A DNA stretch of 64,000 nt from CAVVAH01 sp963746175 (GTDB lineage Bacteria > Actinomycetota > Actinomycetes > JACCUZ01), in NCBI GenBank assembly GCA_963746175.1, contig CAVVAH010000004.1, positions 1,302,001 through 1,366,000 on the forward strand, written 5' to 3'. The notes beneath the pieces were generated by a model. The model was not told the DNA's origin. It saw only the letters and a program-made list of their open reading frames with translations, and did not search any database. The position numbers and the translations under genes are program-made. This document shows positions 33,872-43,143 of the stretch, piece by piece. Numbering within the stretch: the stretch's first letter is position 1; the number at the start of each line of letters is the position of its first letter.

Positions 33872-34540
33872 TCAGGAGGCGTCGTCGCGCGGGCTCGCGT
33901 CGGTCGCAGCGGTGAGGAAGCCGATCTCGAACGCCGTCGCGCTGAGCTGGACGGCGACGCGGGCCAGGTCGGCCCGGCGGGTGTCGTCGTGCACGTGCCC
34001 CAGCTCGACGCGCAGGAAGGCACCGAGCAGCTGGCCGAGGCCGGCGGCGTCCAGCTGCAGGCGGGCCAGCGCGACGTCCGACAGGCCCTGGGTGGAGAGC
34101 ATCCGGCCGACGGCGACGAGCAGGGTGTGGCTGACGAGCCGACCCTCCTCGTCGCGCCAGGCCAGCCCGGTGCTGGTGAGGTCGTCGGGCAGGTCGGGGT
34201 TGCGGGCCCGGATGACGTCCTCCGGGATGGGGACCGTCGAGGAGATGTCCGACGACCCGTCGCGGAACCGCCGGCGCCGGTCGGCCACGATCGCGGCGTA
34301 GCTGCCGGTGCTCTCGACCAGCCGCTTGATGGCCGCCAGCGTGAACCCCTCCCGCTGCAGCGAGCCGATCAGCTCCAGCCGCGCCACGTGCGCGCCGTTG
34401 TAGACGGCCACCCGGCCCTGGATCGTCGGCGGGAAGAGCAGCCCCTTCGACTGGTACGCCCGGATGTTGCGGGGCGTCATGCCGACGGTCTCGGCGAGCT
34501 CGGTCACCGTCATGCCTTCGCGCTTCACGTCGTTCCCCAT
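33872..34540 (-). CDS. MerR family transcriptional regulator
   Basis: 222 residues. MTVTELAETVGMTPRNIRAY is the MerR winged-helix recognition part, then YQSKGLLFPPTI and GRVAVYNGAHVARLELIGSL; the helical C-terminal half has no Cys metal site, so an organic or protein signal is more likely. The ATG at 34540 lies only one base after GGGAGG; GTG 34528 or the internal ATG 34513 may be the true start. Divergent from the NUDIX gene. Confidence 0.82.
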   Translation of the reverse strand: MGNDVKREGMTVTELAETVGMTPRNIRAYQSKGLLFPPTIQGRVAVYNGAHVARLELIGSLQREGFTLAAIKRLVESTGSYAAIVADRRRRFRDGSSDISSTVPIPEDVIRARNPDLPDDLTSTGLAWRDEEGRLVSHTLLVAVGRMLSTQGLSDVALARLQLDAAGLGQLLGAFLRVELGHVHDDTRRADLARVAVQLSATAFEIGFLTAATDASPRDDAS

Positions 34541-34638
34541 GCCTCCCGTGCGGCCTCGCGACCGTTGGCCGGGCCCGGCCCGCGCACCGACAGCCGGCCC
34601 CGGGTCCCGACGGTACAGGTGCCCGGCGACCGCCTAGC

Positions 34639-35463
34639 ATGCGCGACGTGCAGGACGTCCCACCCTCGTTGCGCGAGCGGGCCCGTGCCTATCTCGACGC
34701 GGGAGCGGCCGCTTCGGTTGCACCGACTCGGGACGCATCCACCGTCGTGCTGCTCCGCGACGCCGCGACGGGGCCGGAGGTCTACCTGCTGCGCCGCGCC
34801 GGGACGATGGCGTTCGCCGCCGGGATGTACGTCTTCCCCGGCGGCTCGGTCGACCCGCGCGACGACGAGCCGGCCGACGCCTGGGCCGGGCCGGCACCAT
34901 CCCGGTGGGCCGGCTGGCTGGGCTGCGCGGAACCGCTGGCGCTGGCCCTGGTGCGGGCCGCGGTGCGTGAGACGTTCGAGGAGTCCGGGGTGCTGCTCGC
35001 CGGGCCGGACGGCGCCGCCGTCGTCGCGGACACGACCGGCGACGACCTGGAGTCCGACCGGCTCGCGCTGCTCGACCGGAGCGCCTCGATGGCCGAGGTG
35101 CTGCACAGGCGCGGCCTCGTGCTGCGCAGCGACCTGCTGCGGCCGTGGGCGCACTGGATCACGCCGGAGTTCGAGCCCAGGCGCTTCGACACCCGGTTCT
35201 TCGTCGCAGCGGTGCCGCCCGGTCAGCTGGCCCGCGACGTGAGCGGCGAGGCGGACTCGACGGTCTGGCTGCCGGTGGTCGACGCCGTGGCGGCGCACGA
35301 GGCGGGTGAGCTGGCGATGCTGCCGCCGACGATCGAGTCGTTGCGCGACATCGCGACCCACGCGACGGTCGACGACGTGCTCGCCGCACCGCGCGAGGTG
35401 CGGCCGGTCATGCCCCGGCTGGTCGAGGTGGGCGACCGGATGGGCCTCGAGGTCGACGCGTGA
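34639..35463 (+). CDS. NUDIX hydrolase (NUDT19-like)
   Basis: 274 residues. GMYVFPGGSVDPRD begins the Nudix box and AAVRETFEESGVLL ends it, with about 45 residues inserted between, as in the NUDT7/19 branch that hydrolyses CoA derivatives. C-terminal half helical. GTGA overlap with the next gene. ATG or a GTG three codons later can be the start. Confidence 0.84.
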   Translation: MRDVQDVPPSLRERARAYLDAGAAASVAPTRDASTVVLLRDAATGPEVYLLRRAGTMAFAAGMYVFPGGSVDPRDDEPADAWAGPAPSRWAGWLGCAEPLALALVRAAVRETFEESGVLLAGPDGAAVVADTTGDDLESDRLALLDRSASMAEVLHRRGLVLRSDLLRPWAHWITPEFEPRRFDTRFFVAAVPPGQLARDVSGEADSTVWLPVVDAVAAHEAGELAMLPPTIESLRDIATHATVDDVLAAPREVRPVMPRLVEVGDRMGLEVDA

Positions 35464-36230
35464 CGCCAGTCCCGCTGCCGTCGTGGGCGACGCTGGTGCG
35501 CGCCGACAACCCCGGGCCGATGACGCTCGAGGGCACCAACACCTACGTGCTGCACGCCGCCGGCGCCGACCTCGGCGTGGTCGTCGATCCGGGACCGCTG
35601 GACGAGGACCACCTCGAGCGGGTCAGCCGGGTCGCGCCGGTCGGGCTGATCCTGCTCACGCACGGGCACCCGGACCACTCGGACGGCGCCTTCGCGCTGC
35701 AGGAGATGACCGGTGCACCGCTCGTCGCCGCCGACCCGCACTTCTGCGCCGACGCCGAGCCGCTGACGGCCGACGCCGTGCTCACCGGCGTCGGTGGCGT
35801 CGAGGTGCGGGTGCTCGCGACCCCCGGGCACACCGGCGACTCGGTGAGCTTCGTCGTCGCCCACGACGACACCGGCCTGCTCACCGGGGACACCATCCTG
35901 GGCCGCGGCACCACGGTGGTCGCGCACCCGGACGGCCGGCTCGGGCCGTACCTGCGGTCGTTGGCCGCCCTCCGCGACCTCGACCTGCCGGTCACCCTGC
36001 TGCCCGGCCACGGGCCGGCCGGCGGCGACGCCCGGGAGCGGGCGCAGGCCTACCTCGTGCACCGCGCGCAGCGGCTGGACCAGGTGCGCGCCGCGCTCGC
36101 GGCCGGCGACACCACACCCGAGGAGGTGGTCCGCCGGGTCTACGCCGACGTCGACCCGGCGCTCTGGCCGGCCGCCGGGCTGTCGGTGCGCGCCCAGCTC
36201 GACTACCTGGCCGACGCCACCCACCACTGA
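35460..36230 (+). CDS. Metallo-beta-lactamase-fold hydrolase
   Basis: 256 residues from the GTG in the GTGA overlap. HGHPDH (68-73), ATPGHTGDS (His near 128), LLTGDTILG and LLPGHGP supply the metal ligands; the RANNPG-like VRADNPGPMTLEGTNTYVL start is that of the LACTB2/glyoxalase II group. Corresponds to Rv3677c. May be an endoribonuclease or thioesterase. Coupled to the NUDIX gene. Confidence 0.87.
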   Translation: MTPVPLPSWATLVRADNPGPMTLEGTNTYVLHAAGADLGVVVDPGPLDEDHLERVSRVAPVGLILLTHGHPDHSDGAFALQEMTGAPLVAADPHFCADAEPLTADAVLTGVGGVEVRVLATPGHTGDSVSFVVAHDDTGLLTGDTILGRGTTVVAHPDGRLGPYLRSLAALRDLDLPVTLLPGHGPAGGDARERAQAYLVHRAQRLDQVRAALAAGDTTPEEVVRRVYADVDPALWPAAGLSVRAQLDYLADATHH

Positions 36231-36238
36231 TCCAGACT

Positions 36239-36278
36239 GTCGGCCTGTGAACGCCCTGTACGGCGTCCACAGGCTGAC
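36239..36278. terminator. Bidirectional terminator hairpin
   Basis: GTCGGCCTGTGAACGCC (36239-36255) with GGCGTCCACAGGCTGAC (36262-36278): 17 bp, two mismatches, 6-base loop. It starts 9 bases after the MBL-fold stop and ends 10 before the convergent permease. Confidence 0.65.
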
Positions 36279-36287
36279 ACGTCGCGG

Positions 36288-39200
36288 TTAGGAGCCGTCG
36301 CGGAGGCGGGCGGGGACCGCGGCGGCGGCGAGCGAGCGGCCGACGAGCACCGACACCACCAGCAGCAGCGCCAGCGCGGCCGCGGTGACGACGGCGACGG
36401 CGGGCCAGGCGGCGTCCCGGACCGGGACCAGCTCCGGTCCCTGGCCGGCGAGCAGGGGCACCTGGCCCAGCGCGGTCTGGGCCGCGACCAGCCCGAGGGC
36501 CGCGCCGGCGAGCACCCCGAGCGTCGCGACGCCGACGTGCTCGAGGACTGCCGCGCGCCGTACGACGGAGGCCCCCACCCCGACGACGCGCAGCCCCGCC
36601 AGGTCGCGGGCACGCGAGGGTCCCGACGTCGCGATGCCGACGACCAGCACCGTCGCCGCGAGGACCAGGGCCACGCCACCGCCGAGCAGCCCCAGCCGCA
36701 GCCCGAGTGCCGGCCCCTGCCGCGACAGCGTCAGCCGGTGGGCGCCGATCGTGTCGCGACCGGTGACCGTGACACCGCGGCGGGCCAGCGCCGCGGTGAG
36801 CCGGCGCTCCCGCGCTGCGTCGTCGGCTGCCAGCCACACGGTGTACGCCGTCGACGGCGCTACCACCCCCGGCGCCCCGGTCAACCCGGCCAGCGACACG
36901 ATCACGCCGCGCCCACCCGCCCGCGGCACCTGGCGCACCGTCCCGTCGATCTCGTAGCCGGCCTGGGTGCCGGTGAGCCCCGGCGAGATGGCGGTGTCGA
37001 CCACGCCCGGGAGGAGGTTCGTCGACATGCCGACCTTGCCGGCAGCCAGCGCCGGTGGAGACGCCGGCACGTCGCCGCGCTGCACCGTCAGCGACTCGCC
37101 GTCCGAGACGGCCGAGAACGCCAGCGGGGTCCGCGGGTGCACCTGCACGTAGGAGAAGTCGCCGATCCGGATCGTCACCGCCTGCCAGGCCGCGAACTCG
37201 CCGACGGGCCCCAGGTCGTACGGCACCGCGGTGGCACCCCCTGTGCTGCCCGCCAAGCGGAGCACGTGCACGGCGATGTCGGCCCGCACCCGGTCGTCGG
37301 CCTGCCGGTGCGCCTCGACCTGGCGCAGGAGGCAGCCGTCACGGCACTCGACGACGGCACGGTAGGTGTGCACGCCGTTCCGCAGCGCCCCGAGGTCTGC
37401 GACGAGCAGGTGGCCGTCAGCGTTCCGCAGCCGCAGCACCAGGTCGATGTCCTTGTCGAGCACCGCCGGCGGCTCCCGGCCGACCGCCCGGCCGCGCACC
37501 TTCGCGTCCACCCGGGCGACCAGCTGATCGGCCGTGATCCGCACCGGCGGCGCCAGGTCGGGGACTATCCCGCGCAGCTCCTTCGTCGACGGCGTGTTCG
37601 CGGCGCTGCCCCAGCGCGCGATCCGGCCGAACGCCAGCGGCTCGACGGCGGTGGTCCGTGGCCCGTCGTCGCTCACGGACCTGGCCTGGACCACCGGTGT
37701 GGCGAACCTGCCCCGCGGGTCGACGGCCAGCACCGCGTCCCGGAACACCGTCGCGTCCGGTGCCTCGACGGTGAGCACGACCGGTGCGCCGGCGGCCAGC
37801 TCGGCACGGGCGTCCCGGTTTCGGTCCGAGACCGACCAGGCGTCGACTGCGAACACGAGCAGCGCGCACGCCACCGTGATGATGGCGATGAGGCGCCGCA
37901 GCGCCGGCCTCCGGGCGACCTGGATGCCGGCCAGCGCCGGTGTCGTCCGGCCGCGCCGCAAGGCACCGCGGGACAGCCCGGCCGCCACCGGCACGACGAG
38001 CTGGCCGAGCACGAGCCCGCCGGCCACGGCGAGCAGACCGGGCACGAGCAGCGCCACCGGCCCGTCGGCGTCCTCGCCCGACTGCAGGGTGACCAGCCCG
38101 GCGGCGGTGGCGGCGACCAGGCCGCCCTCGACCGCGCCGAGCCGCAGAGCGGAGGCTCGGGGCGGCACCCGGCGGAGCAGCGCGACCAGTGGCTGGCGGA
38201 GGGTCGGCGCGGCGGCGAGCGCGACCGCGGCCACCCCGACCAGCGCCGCCAGCAGGACGGTGCCGACCACCTGCGCGCGGAGCTCCAGGGTCACGCCCGG
38301 CGCCAGCCAGCCGCCGGCCGCGACCCCGGCCGCCGCAGCGCCGACGACGGCGCCGAGCAGCACGCCGGCGACGACGAGGACACCGAGCTCGCCGAGGAGC
38401 ATCGTCAGTGCACCGCCGGTCCGCAGACCTCGCAGCCGGGCGAGCGCCACCTCGGGCCGCCGCGACTCGGTCGCCGCGGCGCAGACGAAGCCGAGGACGA
38501 CGACGGCCAGCAGCGCGAGCTGGGCCGCCAGCAGGGGCACGACCTGCCGCGCCTGCGCGCGCTGGTCGTCTGCCGCGGCGACGACGTCCGGCAGCCGCGA
38601 GCTCACGGTGGCACCGTCCTGCGCGGCAGAGGACGCCAGCCGTTCGGCTGCCGACGACAGGGTGGCGGCGTCGTCCACCCGGGCGGCCGCGACCCGCGGC
38701 GGCAGGTCGGCGAAGACGCGTCGCGACGACGTCGCCGTGCCCGCCACCGTGGCGTACGTCGCGTAGACCAGGTCCAGCGACTCGGGGACCGCCTGGTCCG
38801 CGTCCGCGGCCGGTGGCGTCACCGGGGCGGCGCGAGCCGCGGCCACCCGCTCGTACCAGTGGCGTGCGGAGTCGACCGGCCGGTAGGTGCCGACCACGTG
38901 GACCTGGACGTCGGTCGGGGGGTCCGCGGTGTCGGTGAGCGTGACCGGGTCGCCCACGGACGTGCCGAGGAACGTCGCGGTGCTGGCGCTGAGCAGGACC
39001 TCACCGACGGCGGCGGGGCAGGAGCCGTCGACCACCCGGACCGACCGGCAGAGGTCGCCGCGGGTCGCCACGACGGCCGTCCCCTGGGGCTGGTCCGGCC
39101 CGGCTGACACCGACACCGGGACGACGGCACCCGTTACCGGCCGGCCGAGCTGGTGCGGAGCGGCGGCCGCCATCGCACGACCGAGGGCGGCCGGCGACGG

Positions 39201-39416
39201 CCCGGCGGTGCCCGGCGAGACGACCACGACGTCGCGGTCGGCGGGCGAGGCGCCGGTCAGGGCGGAGCGGAGCAGGGACTGCTCGACTGCCCTGGTCCAC
39301 AGCGGCCCCAGAGACGCGGCGGCGCCCACGACCGCGGCGAGCATCAGGACGAGCACGGCCTGTCGCGGGCGGTGCCGGACGGCGGCCAGCGTCAGCCCAC
39401 CGGCTGCCACCCGCAC
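36288..39416 (-). CDS. FtsX-like ABC permease (orphan)
   Basis: 1042 residues from GTG. Two FtsX-type modules: a helix near 20-38, a large extracellular domain (about 45-285), helix block 285-500, a second outer domain (500-870) and a last block of three or four helices. No ATP-binding subunit is adjacent; ABC partners of this type usually are. It could serve as a MacB-like export or lipoprotein-release factor with an ATPase encoded elsewhere. Convergent with the MBL gene, downstream of crp (25 bp). Confidence 0.75.
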   Translation of the reverse strand: MRVAAGGLTLAAVRHRPRQAVLVLMLAAVVGAAASLGPLWTRAVEQSLLRSALTGASPADRDVVVVSPGTAGPSPAALGRAMAAAAPHQLGRPVTGAVVPVSVSAGPDQPQGTAVVATRGDLCRSVRVVDGSCPAAVGEVLLSASTATFLGTSVGDPVTLTDTADPPTDVQVHVVGTYRPVDSARHWYERVAAARAAPVTPPAADADQAVPESLDLVYATYATVAGTATSSRRVFADLPPRVAAARVDDAATLSSAAERLASSAAQDGATVSSRLPDVVAAADDQRAQARQVVPLLAAQLALLAVVVLGFVCAAATESRRPEVALARLRGLRTGGALTMLLGELGVLVVAGVLLGAVVGAAAAGVAAGGWLAPGVTLELRAQVVGTVLLAALVGVAAVALAAAPTLRQPLVALLRRVPPRASALRLGAVEGGLVAATAAGLVTLQSGEDADGPVALLVPGLLAVAGGLVLGQLVVPVAAGLSRGALRRGRTTPALAGIQVARRPALRRLIAIITVACALLVFAVDAWSVSDRNRDARAELAAGAPVVLTVEAPDATVFRDAVLAVDPRGRFATPVVQARSVSDDGPRTTAVEPLAFGRIARWGSAANTPSTKELRGIVPDLAPPVRITADQLVARVDAKVRGRAVGREPPAVLDKDIDLVLRLRNADGHLLVADLGALRNGVHTYRAVVECRDGCLLRQVEAHRQADDRVRADIAVHVLRLAGSTGGATAVPYDLGPVGEFAAWQAVTIRIGDFSYVQVHPRTPLAFSAVSDGESLTVQRGDVPASPPALAAGKVGMSTNLLPGVVDTAISPGLTGTQAGYEIDGTVRQVPRAGGRGVIVSLAGLTGAPGVVAPSTAYTVWLAADDAARERRLTAALARRGVTVTGRDTIGAHRLTLSRQGPALGLRLGLLGGGVALVLAATVLVVGIATSGPSRARDLAGLRVVGVGASVVRRAAVLEHVGVATLGVLAGAALGLVAAQTALGQVPLLAGQGPELVPVRDAAWPAVAVVTAAALALLLVVSVLVGRSLAAAAVPARLRDGS

Positions 39417-39441
39417 CCACCTCCCCCGTAGCGGCCTGCGG

Positions 39442-40185
39442 TCAGCCGGCGCGGCGGCGCAGCCGGTCGAGGTCGAGGATGACGACGCCGCGGCCCTCGA
39501 GCCGCAGGAAGCCGCGGCCGGCGAAGTCGGCGAGCGCCTTGTTGACCGTCTCGCGGGAGGCGCCGACGAGCTGGGCCAGCTCCTCCTGGGTGAGGTCGTG
39601 GGTGACCCGCAGACCGTCCTCGGCCTCGACGCCGAACTTCTTCGCGAGGTCGAGCAGCGCCTTCGCGACCCGGCCCGGCACGTCGCTGAACACCAGGTCG
39701 GCCATCGCCTCGTTGGTCCGCCGGAGACGCCGGGCCAGCGCTGCGAGCAGCTGGGCGGCGACCTCGGGGTGCTCGGTCAGCCACGGCTGCAGGGCGGCGT
39801 TGCCGAGGCCGCGGAGGGTGGTGTCGGTGACCGCGGTGGCCGTCGCGGTGCGAGGTCCGGGGTCGAAGAGCGACAGCTCGCCGAACATCTCGCCCGGCCC
39901 CATGACGGCCAGCAGGTTCTCGCGGCCGTCGACGGCGCTGCGGCCGAGCTTCATCTTGCCGTCGAGCACGACGTAGAGCCGGTCGCCCGGGTCGCCCTCG
40001 CTGAACAGCGCCTGCCCGCGCGCCAGCCGGATCTCGACCATCTGGGAGCGCAGCTCGTCCTGGTGCGCGGGGTCGAGAGCGGCGAACAGCGGGGACCGGC
40101 CGAGACCGTCCACCGGCCGCTCGGCCGCGGCGCCGGACGGCGTCCCCTCGGTGTCGACCGGACCTGCTGCGCCCGTGCCGTCCAT
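39442..40185 (-). CDS. crp: CRP/FNR family cAMP-type regulator
   Basis: 247 residues from ATG, about 23 longer at the N-terminus than M. tuberculosis Crp (extra Gly/Ala/Pro stretch). Cyclic-nucleotide domain: EGDPGDRLYVVLDGKMKLGR, FGELSLFDPGPRTATAT (FGEL 101-104, Arg112). Helix-turn-helix LTQEELAQLVGASRETVNKA at 198-217. Very like Rv3676 including the TNxxMADLVF linker. Global carbon/respiration regulator. Confidence 0.93.
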   Translation of the reverse strand: MDGTGAAGPVDTEGTPSGAAAERPVDGLGRSPLFAALDPAHQDELRSQMVEIRLARGQALFSEGDPGDRLYVVLDGKMKLGRSAVDGRENLLAVMGPGEMFGELSLFDPGPRTATATAVTDTTLRGLGNAALQPWLTEHPEVAAQLLAALARRLRRTNEAMADLVFSDVPGRVAKALLDLAKKFGVEAEDGLRVTHDLTQEELAQLVGASRETVNKALADFAGRGFLRLEGRGVVILDLDRLRRRAG

Positions 40186-40292
40186 GCTCTGACGCCTCCT
40201 CGCGGCGGGGGTGCCCCCGACTGGCGGCGCCCAGTCTGCCGCACCCGCAGCCGCGGTGGCGCTCCGGCGTCGTCCGGGCCGGTGCGCGAGCG

Positions 40293-40892
40293 TCAGGCGG
40301 CGGGGTAGCCGCCCTTCACCGGGAGGGCGCGCAGGGCCAGCGCCGGCTCGTCGCGGTAGCGGGCGATGAGCTCGCTGGTCGCGTCGTCGAGCCGCTCGTG
40401 CAGGCTCCGGCGGTACGCCGACAGCTCGGCCTCGGCGGCCGCGAGCCGGTTCAGCACGGCGTGCTCGTCGGCCGTGCCGTCGGCCGCGGCGACCGTCTCC
40501 CAGAGCGCGGTGAGGTCGGGCAGCGGCGGCAGCTGCCTGGCGTCGTGCACCTGGAGCACCTGCAGCCGTCGGCTGGACTCCTGGTGGCCGGTCAGCACCG
40601 AGCGCAGCCTGCCGTTGGCCGGGACGTCGACGTCGGACCCGACGGCGGTGTCGATCCGCGCCTGAAGGAGCCGCCGCCAGTACGAGACACGCGACTCCTC
40701 GGTGATGAGCTCCTGCCGGTACTCGCGCAGCGCCTCGAGGTCGAGATGCGCGAGGTGGGCGACCCGCTGCACCGGACGTCTCGCGGCGGCGGGGCGTCGA
40801 CCGGAGGCCCCCGCGCCGGTCCGCGACGCGGTCCGGCCGGTGGTGCGGGTCGTGGCGGTCCCCGGACCGCGCGACGAGGTGCTGGTGATCAC
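40293..40892 (-). CDS. rsiG: RsiG-like c-di-GMP-binding protein (anti-sigma type)
   Basis: 199 residues from GTG with AGGAGG upstream. The C-terminal two-thirds is an antiparallel helical pair. The first helix carries the full c-di-GMP motif E-x3-S-x2-R-x3-Q-x3-D at 66-81, and the second carries E-x3-S-x2-R-x3-H-x3-D at 154-169, the arrangement known in RsiG, the anti-sigma factor of WhiG. The His in place of Gln in the second motif may alter binding. About 40 N-terminal residues are disordered. Divergent from nth. Confidence 0.75.
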   Translation of the reverse strand: MITSTSSRGPGTATTRTTGRTASRTGAGASGRRPAAARRPVQRVAHLAHLDLEALREYRQELITEESRVSYWRRLLQARIDTAVGSDVDVPANGRLRSVLTGHQESSRRLQVLQVHDARQLPPLPDLTALWETVAAADGTADEHAVLNRLAAAEAELSAYRRSLHERLDDATSELIARYRDEPALALRALPVKGGYPAA

Positions 40893-41051
40893 GTGCTCCT
40901 CCTGGCCGGTGCTCCCGGCGGACTGTCCGCAGGGCCGGTCACTGAGCGTGGTCGTCGGGTGTGCGCCGTCCCTTGAGGACCTTGACGACCTCGTCACCCG
41001 TACGGTCGACGCCCGTTCGCCACGTCGGACGCACCGCTTAGGCTCTCGCGT

Positions 41052-41801
41052 GTGCCCGCCCGCCCCACCGCCGCTCGTGCTGCGAAGTTCGCCGCGGAGT
41101 CGCCGGTGGCGCGGACCCGCCGGGCCCGCCGGATCGACCGGGTGCTGCAGGAGACCTATCCGGACGCGCACTGCGAGCTCGACTTCACCACTCCGCTCGA
41201 GCTGGTGGTGGCGACCATCCTGTCCGCGCAGTCCACCGATGCCGGCGTCAACAAGGTCACGCCGGGCCTGTTCCTGAGGTACCCGACGGCCGCGGCCTAC
41301 GCCGGCGCCGACCGGGCCGAGCTCGAGGAGATGATCCACTCCACGGGGTTCTTCCGCGCCAAGACCAACTCGTTGATCGGCCTCGGCCAGGCCCTCGTCG
41401 AGCGCTACGGCGGCGAGGTGCCGGCGAAGCTTGCCGACCTGGTGACCCTGCCGGGCATCGGCCGCAAGACGGCCAACGTCGTGCTCGGCAACGCCTTCGG
41501 GGTGCCCGGCATCACGGTCGACACGCACTTCGGCCGGCTGTCCCGCCGGTTCGGCTGGACCACCGAGGACGACCCGGTGAAGGTCGAGCACGAGGTCGGC
41601 GCGATGTTCCCCAAGCGCGACTGGACGATGCTCAGCCACCGGGTGATCTTCCACGGCCGGCGCTGCTGCCACGCCAAGAAGCCGGCCTGCGGCGCCTGCC
41701 CGGTCGCCCGGCTCTGCCCGTCGTACGGCGAGGGGGAGCTCGACCCGGTCAAGGCCGCGAAGCTCGTCAAGACGCCGGCCCAGGTGGCGACGTCGCGGTG
41801 A
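41052..41801 (+). CDS. nth: Endonuclease III
   Basis: 249 residues from GTG. Helix-hairpin-helix LPGIGRKTANVVL with the catalytic Lys, TVDTHFGRLSRR with the active-site Asp, and the 4Fe-4S loop C-x6-C-x2-C-x5-C in CCHAKKPACGACPVARLC. Removes oxidised pyrimidines and cuts AP sites. Overlaps the thioredoxin lipoprotein gene (GTGA); matches Rv3674c. Confidence 0.95.
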   Translation: MPARPTAARAAKFAAESPVARTRRARRIDRVLQETYPDAHCELDFTTPLELVVATILSAQSTDAGVNKVTPGLFLRYPTAAAYAGADRAELEEMIHSTGFFRAKTNSLIGLGQALVERYGGEVPAKLADLVTLPGIGRKTANVVLGNAFGVPGITVDTHFGRLSRRFGWTTEDDPVKVEHEVGAMFPKRDWTMLSHRVIFHGRRCCHAKKPACGACPVARLCPSYGEGELDPVKAAKLVKTPAQVATSR

Positions 41802-42436
41802 CCCGGCCGCACCTGCGCCGGGCGGCCGTGGTGGCCGCCCTGCTCGCGGTGCTCGTGAGCGGCTGCACCGGCAGCACCAGCAGTGATCGCAGCGACGGCG
41901 ACGACGGCGCCCGCGACCCGTCGATGCGGGCGATGCCGACCGACCCGGCCCAGCCGGTGTCGTCGTACGTCGTGCCGTCCTGTCCGAGGCTGCCGCACCA
42001 GGCGGCGGTGAAGGGCGGGCTCCCGGATCTCACGCTGCCGTGCCTCGGCGGTGGCCGGCAGGTGCGGCTCGCCGACCTGCGCGGCACCCCCACCGTGCTG
42101 AACGTGTGGGCGGCGTGGTGCCCGCCGTGCGCCGAGGAGATGCCGGTGCTCGCCGACGGCATGCAGCGCGCCGGCGACCGGGTGCGGTTCTTCGGCGTGC
42201 ACTACAAGGCGGCGGAGAAGTACGGCGAGCGGTCCGCGAAGGACTTCGGCGTCGCGTTCCCGTCGGTGCAGGACACCGATGGCGACCAGACCGTGGTCGC
42301 GCTGCGGACCACGGCGCCCCCGCAGACCCTCTTCTACGCCGCCGACGGCACGCTGGCCGGCCGGCACCCCGGCGCCATCAGGTCCGCCGGGCAGCTGGAC
42401 CAGCTGGTGCGGCGGTACCTCGGTGTCCGGCTGTGA
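41798..42436 (+). CDS. TlpA-like thioredoxin lipoprotein
   Basis: 212 residues from the GTG of a GTGA overlap. Lipobox LVSGC with lipid Cys23, then a linker and a thioredoxin fold with WCPPC (C108, C111). A SCPRL Cys at 62 and TLPCLG Cys at 82 precede the fold. Membrane-tethered disulfide reductase acting outside the membrane. Operon with nth, NUDIX and marP; position of Rv3673c. Confidence 0.88.
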   Translation: MTRPHLRRAAVVAALLAVLVSGCTGSTSSDRSDGDDGARDPSMRAMPTDPAQPVSSYVVPSCPRLPHQAAVKGGLPDLTLPCLGGGRQVRLADLRGTPTVLNVWAAWCPPCAEEMPVLADGMQRAGDRVRFFGVHYKAAEKYGERSAKDFGVAFPSVQDTDGDQTVVALRTTAPPQTLFYAADGTLAGRHPGAIRSAGQLDQLVRRYLGVRL

Positions 42437-43143
42437 GCGACACGGCCGAGGACGGCTGGTTCGACTACCTGCCCGGCTGGCTGCGCCCCCTCGCGGTCCG
42501 CGCGCAGGACGTCCGGCCGGAGGACCTCAGCCCGTTCCTGCCGCCGGACGAGGGCGGCCGCGAGTCGGCGGTGCTGATCCTCTTCGGTGACGACGGCCGC
42601 GGCTGGGACGGCGCCCACGTGCTGCTCATCGAGCGGGCGCACGACCTGCGCCGCCACGCCGGCCAGGTGGCCTTCCCGGGCGGTGCGGTCGACCCGGACG
42701 ACGCCGACGACGTGGCGGCGGCGCTGCGCGAGGCGACCGAGGAGACCGGGCTGGACCCCACCGGTGTCCGGGTGCTCGCGACGCTGCCGGCGCTGTTCCT
42801 GCCGCCGAGCGGGTTCGTCGTCACGCCGGTGCTCGCGTGGTGGCGCGACCCGTCGCCGGTGTCCGTGGTCGACCCGGTCGAGGTCGCCTCGGTGCACCGG
42901 GTGCCGCTGGCCGAGCTGCTCGACCCGGCGAACCGCTACCGCGTGTCGCACCCCAGCGGTTGGCTCGGTCCCGCCTTCGACGTCGCCGGGCTGTTCGTGT
43001 GGGGCTTCACGGCGGGGCTGCTGGACCGGCTGATGCGGCTGGCCGGCTGGGAGCAGCCGTGGGACGCCGCCGACGTGCGAGAGCTGCCGGCCTGGGCGCT
43101 CGACCCGACCCTGCTCCGCCGGACAGGAGACGCCCGCCCGTGA
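42433..43143 (+). CDS. CoA-pyrophosphatase-like NUDIX hydrolase
   Basis: 236 residues from GTG (GTGA overlap). The CoA-type signature LLIERAHDLRRHAGQVAFPGG directly precedes the Nudix box GGAVDPDDADDVAAALREATEETGL, the arrangement of NudL/CoA pyrophosphatases. Corresponds to Rv3672c. Overlaps marP by 4 bases. Confidence 0.9.
   Translation: MSDTAEDGWFDYLPGWLRPLAVRAQDVRPEDLSPFLPPDEGGRESAVLILFGDDGRGWDGAHVLLIERAHDLRRHAGQVAFPGGAVDPDDADDVAAALREATEETGLDPTGVRVLATLPALFLPPSGFVVTPVLAWWRDPSPVSVVDPVEVASVHRVPLAELLDPANRYRVSHPSGWLGPAFDVAGLFVWGFTAGLLDRLMRLAGWEQPWDAADVRELPAWALDPTLLRRTGDARP

Noticed and set aside
40206..40219. GGGGG-TG-CCCCC palindrome upstream of crp
   Set aside because: Two-base loop cannot form a stable hairpin as drawn and no other copy was noticed.
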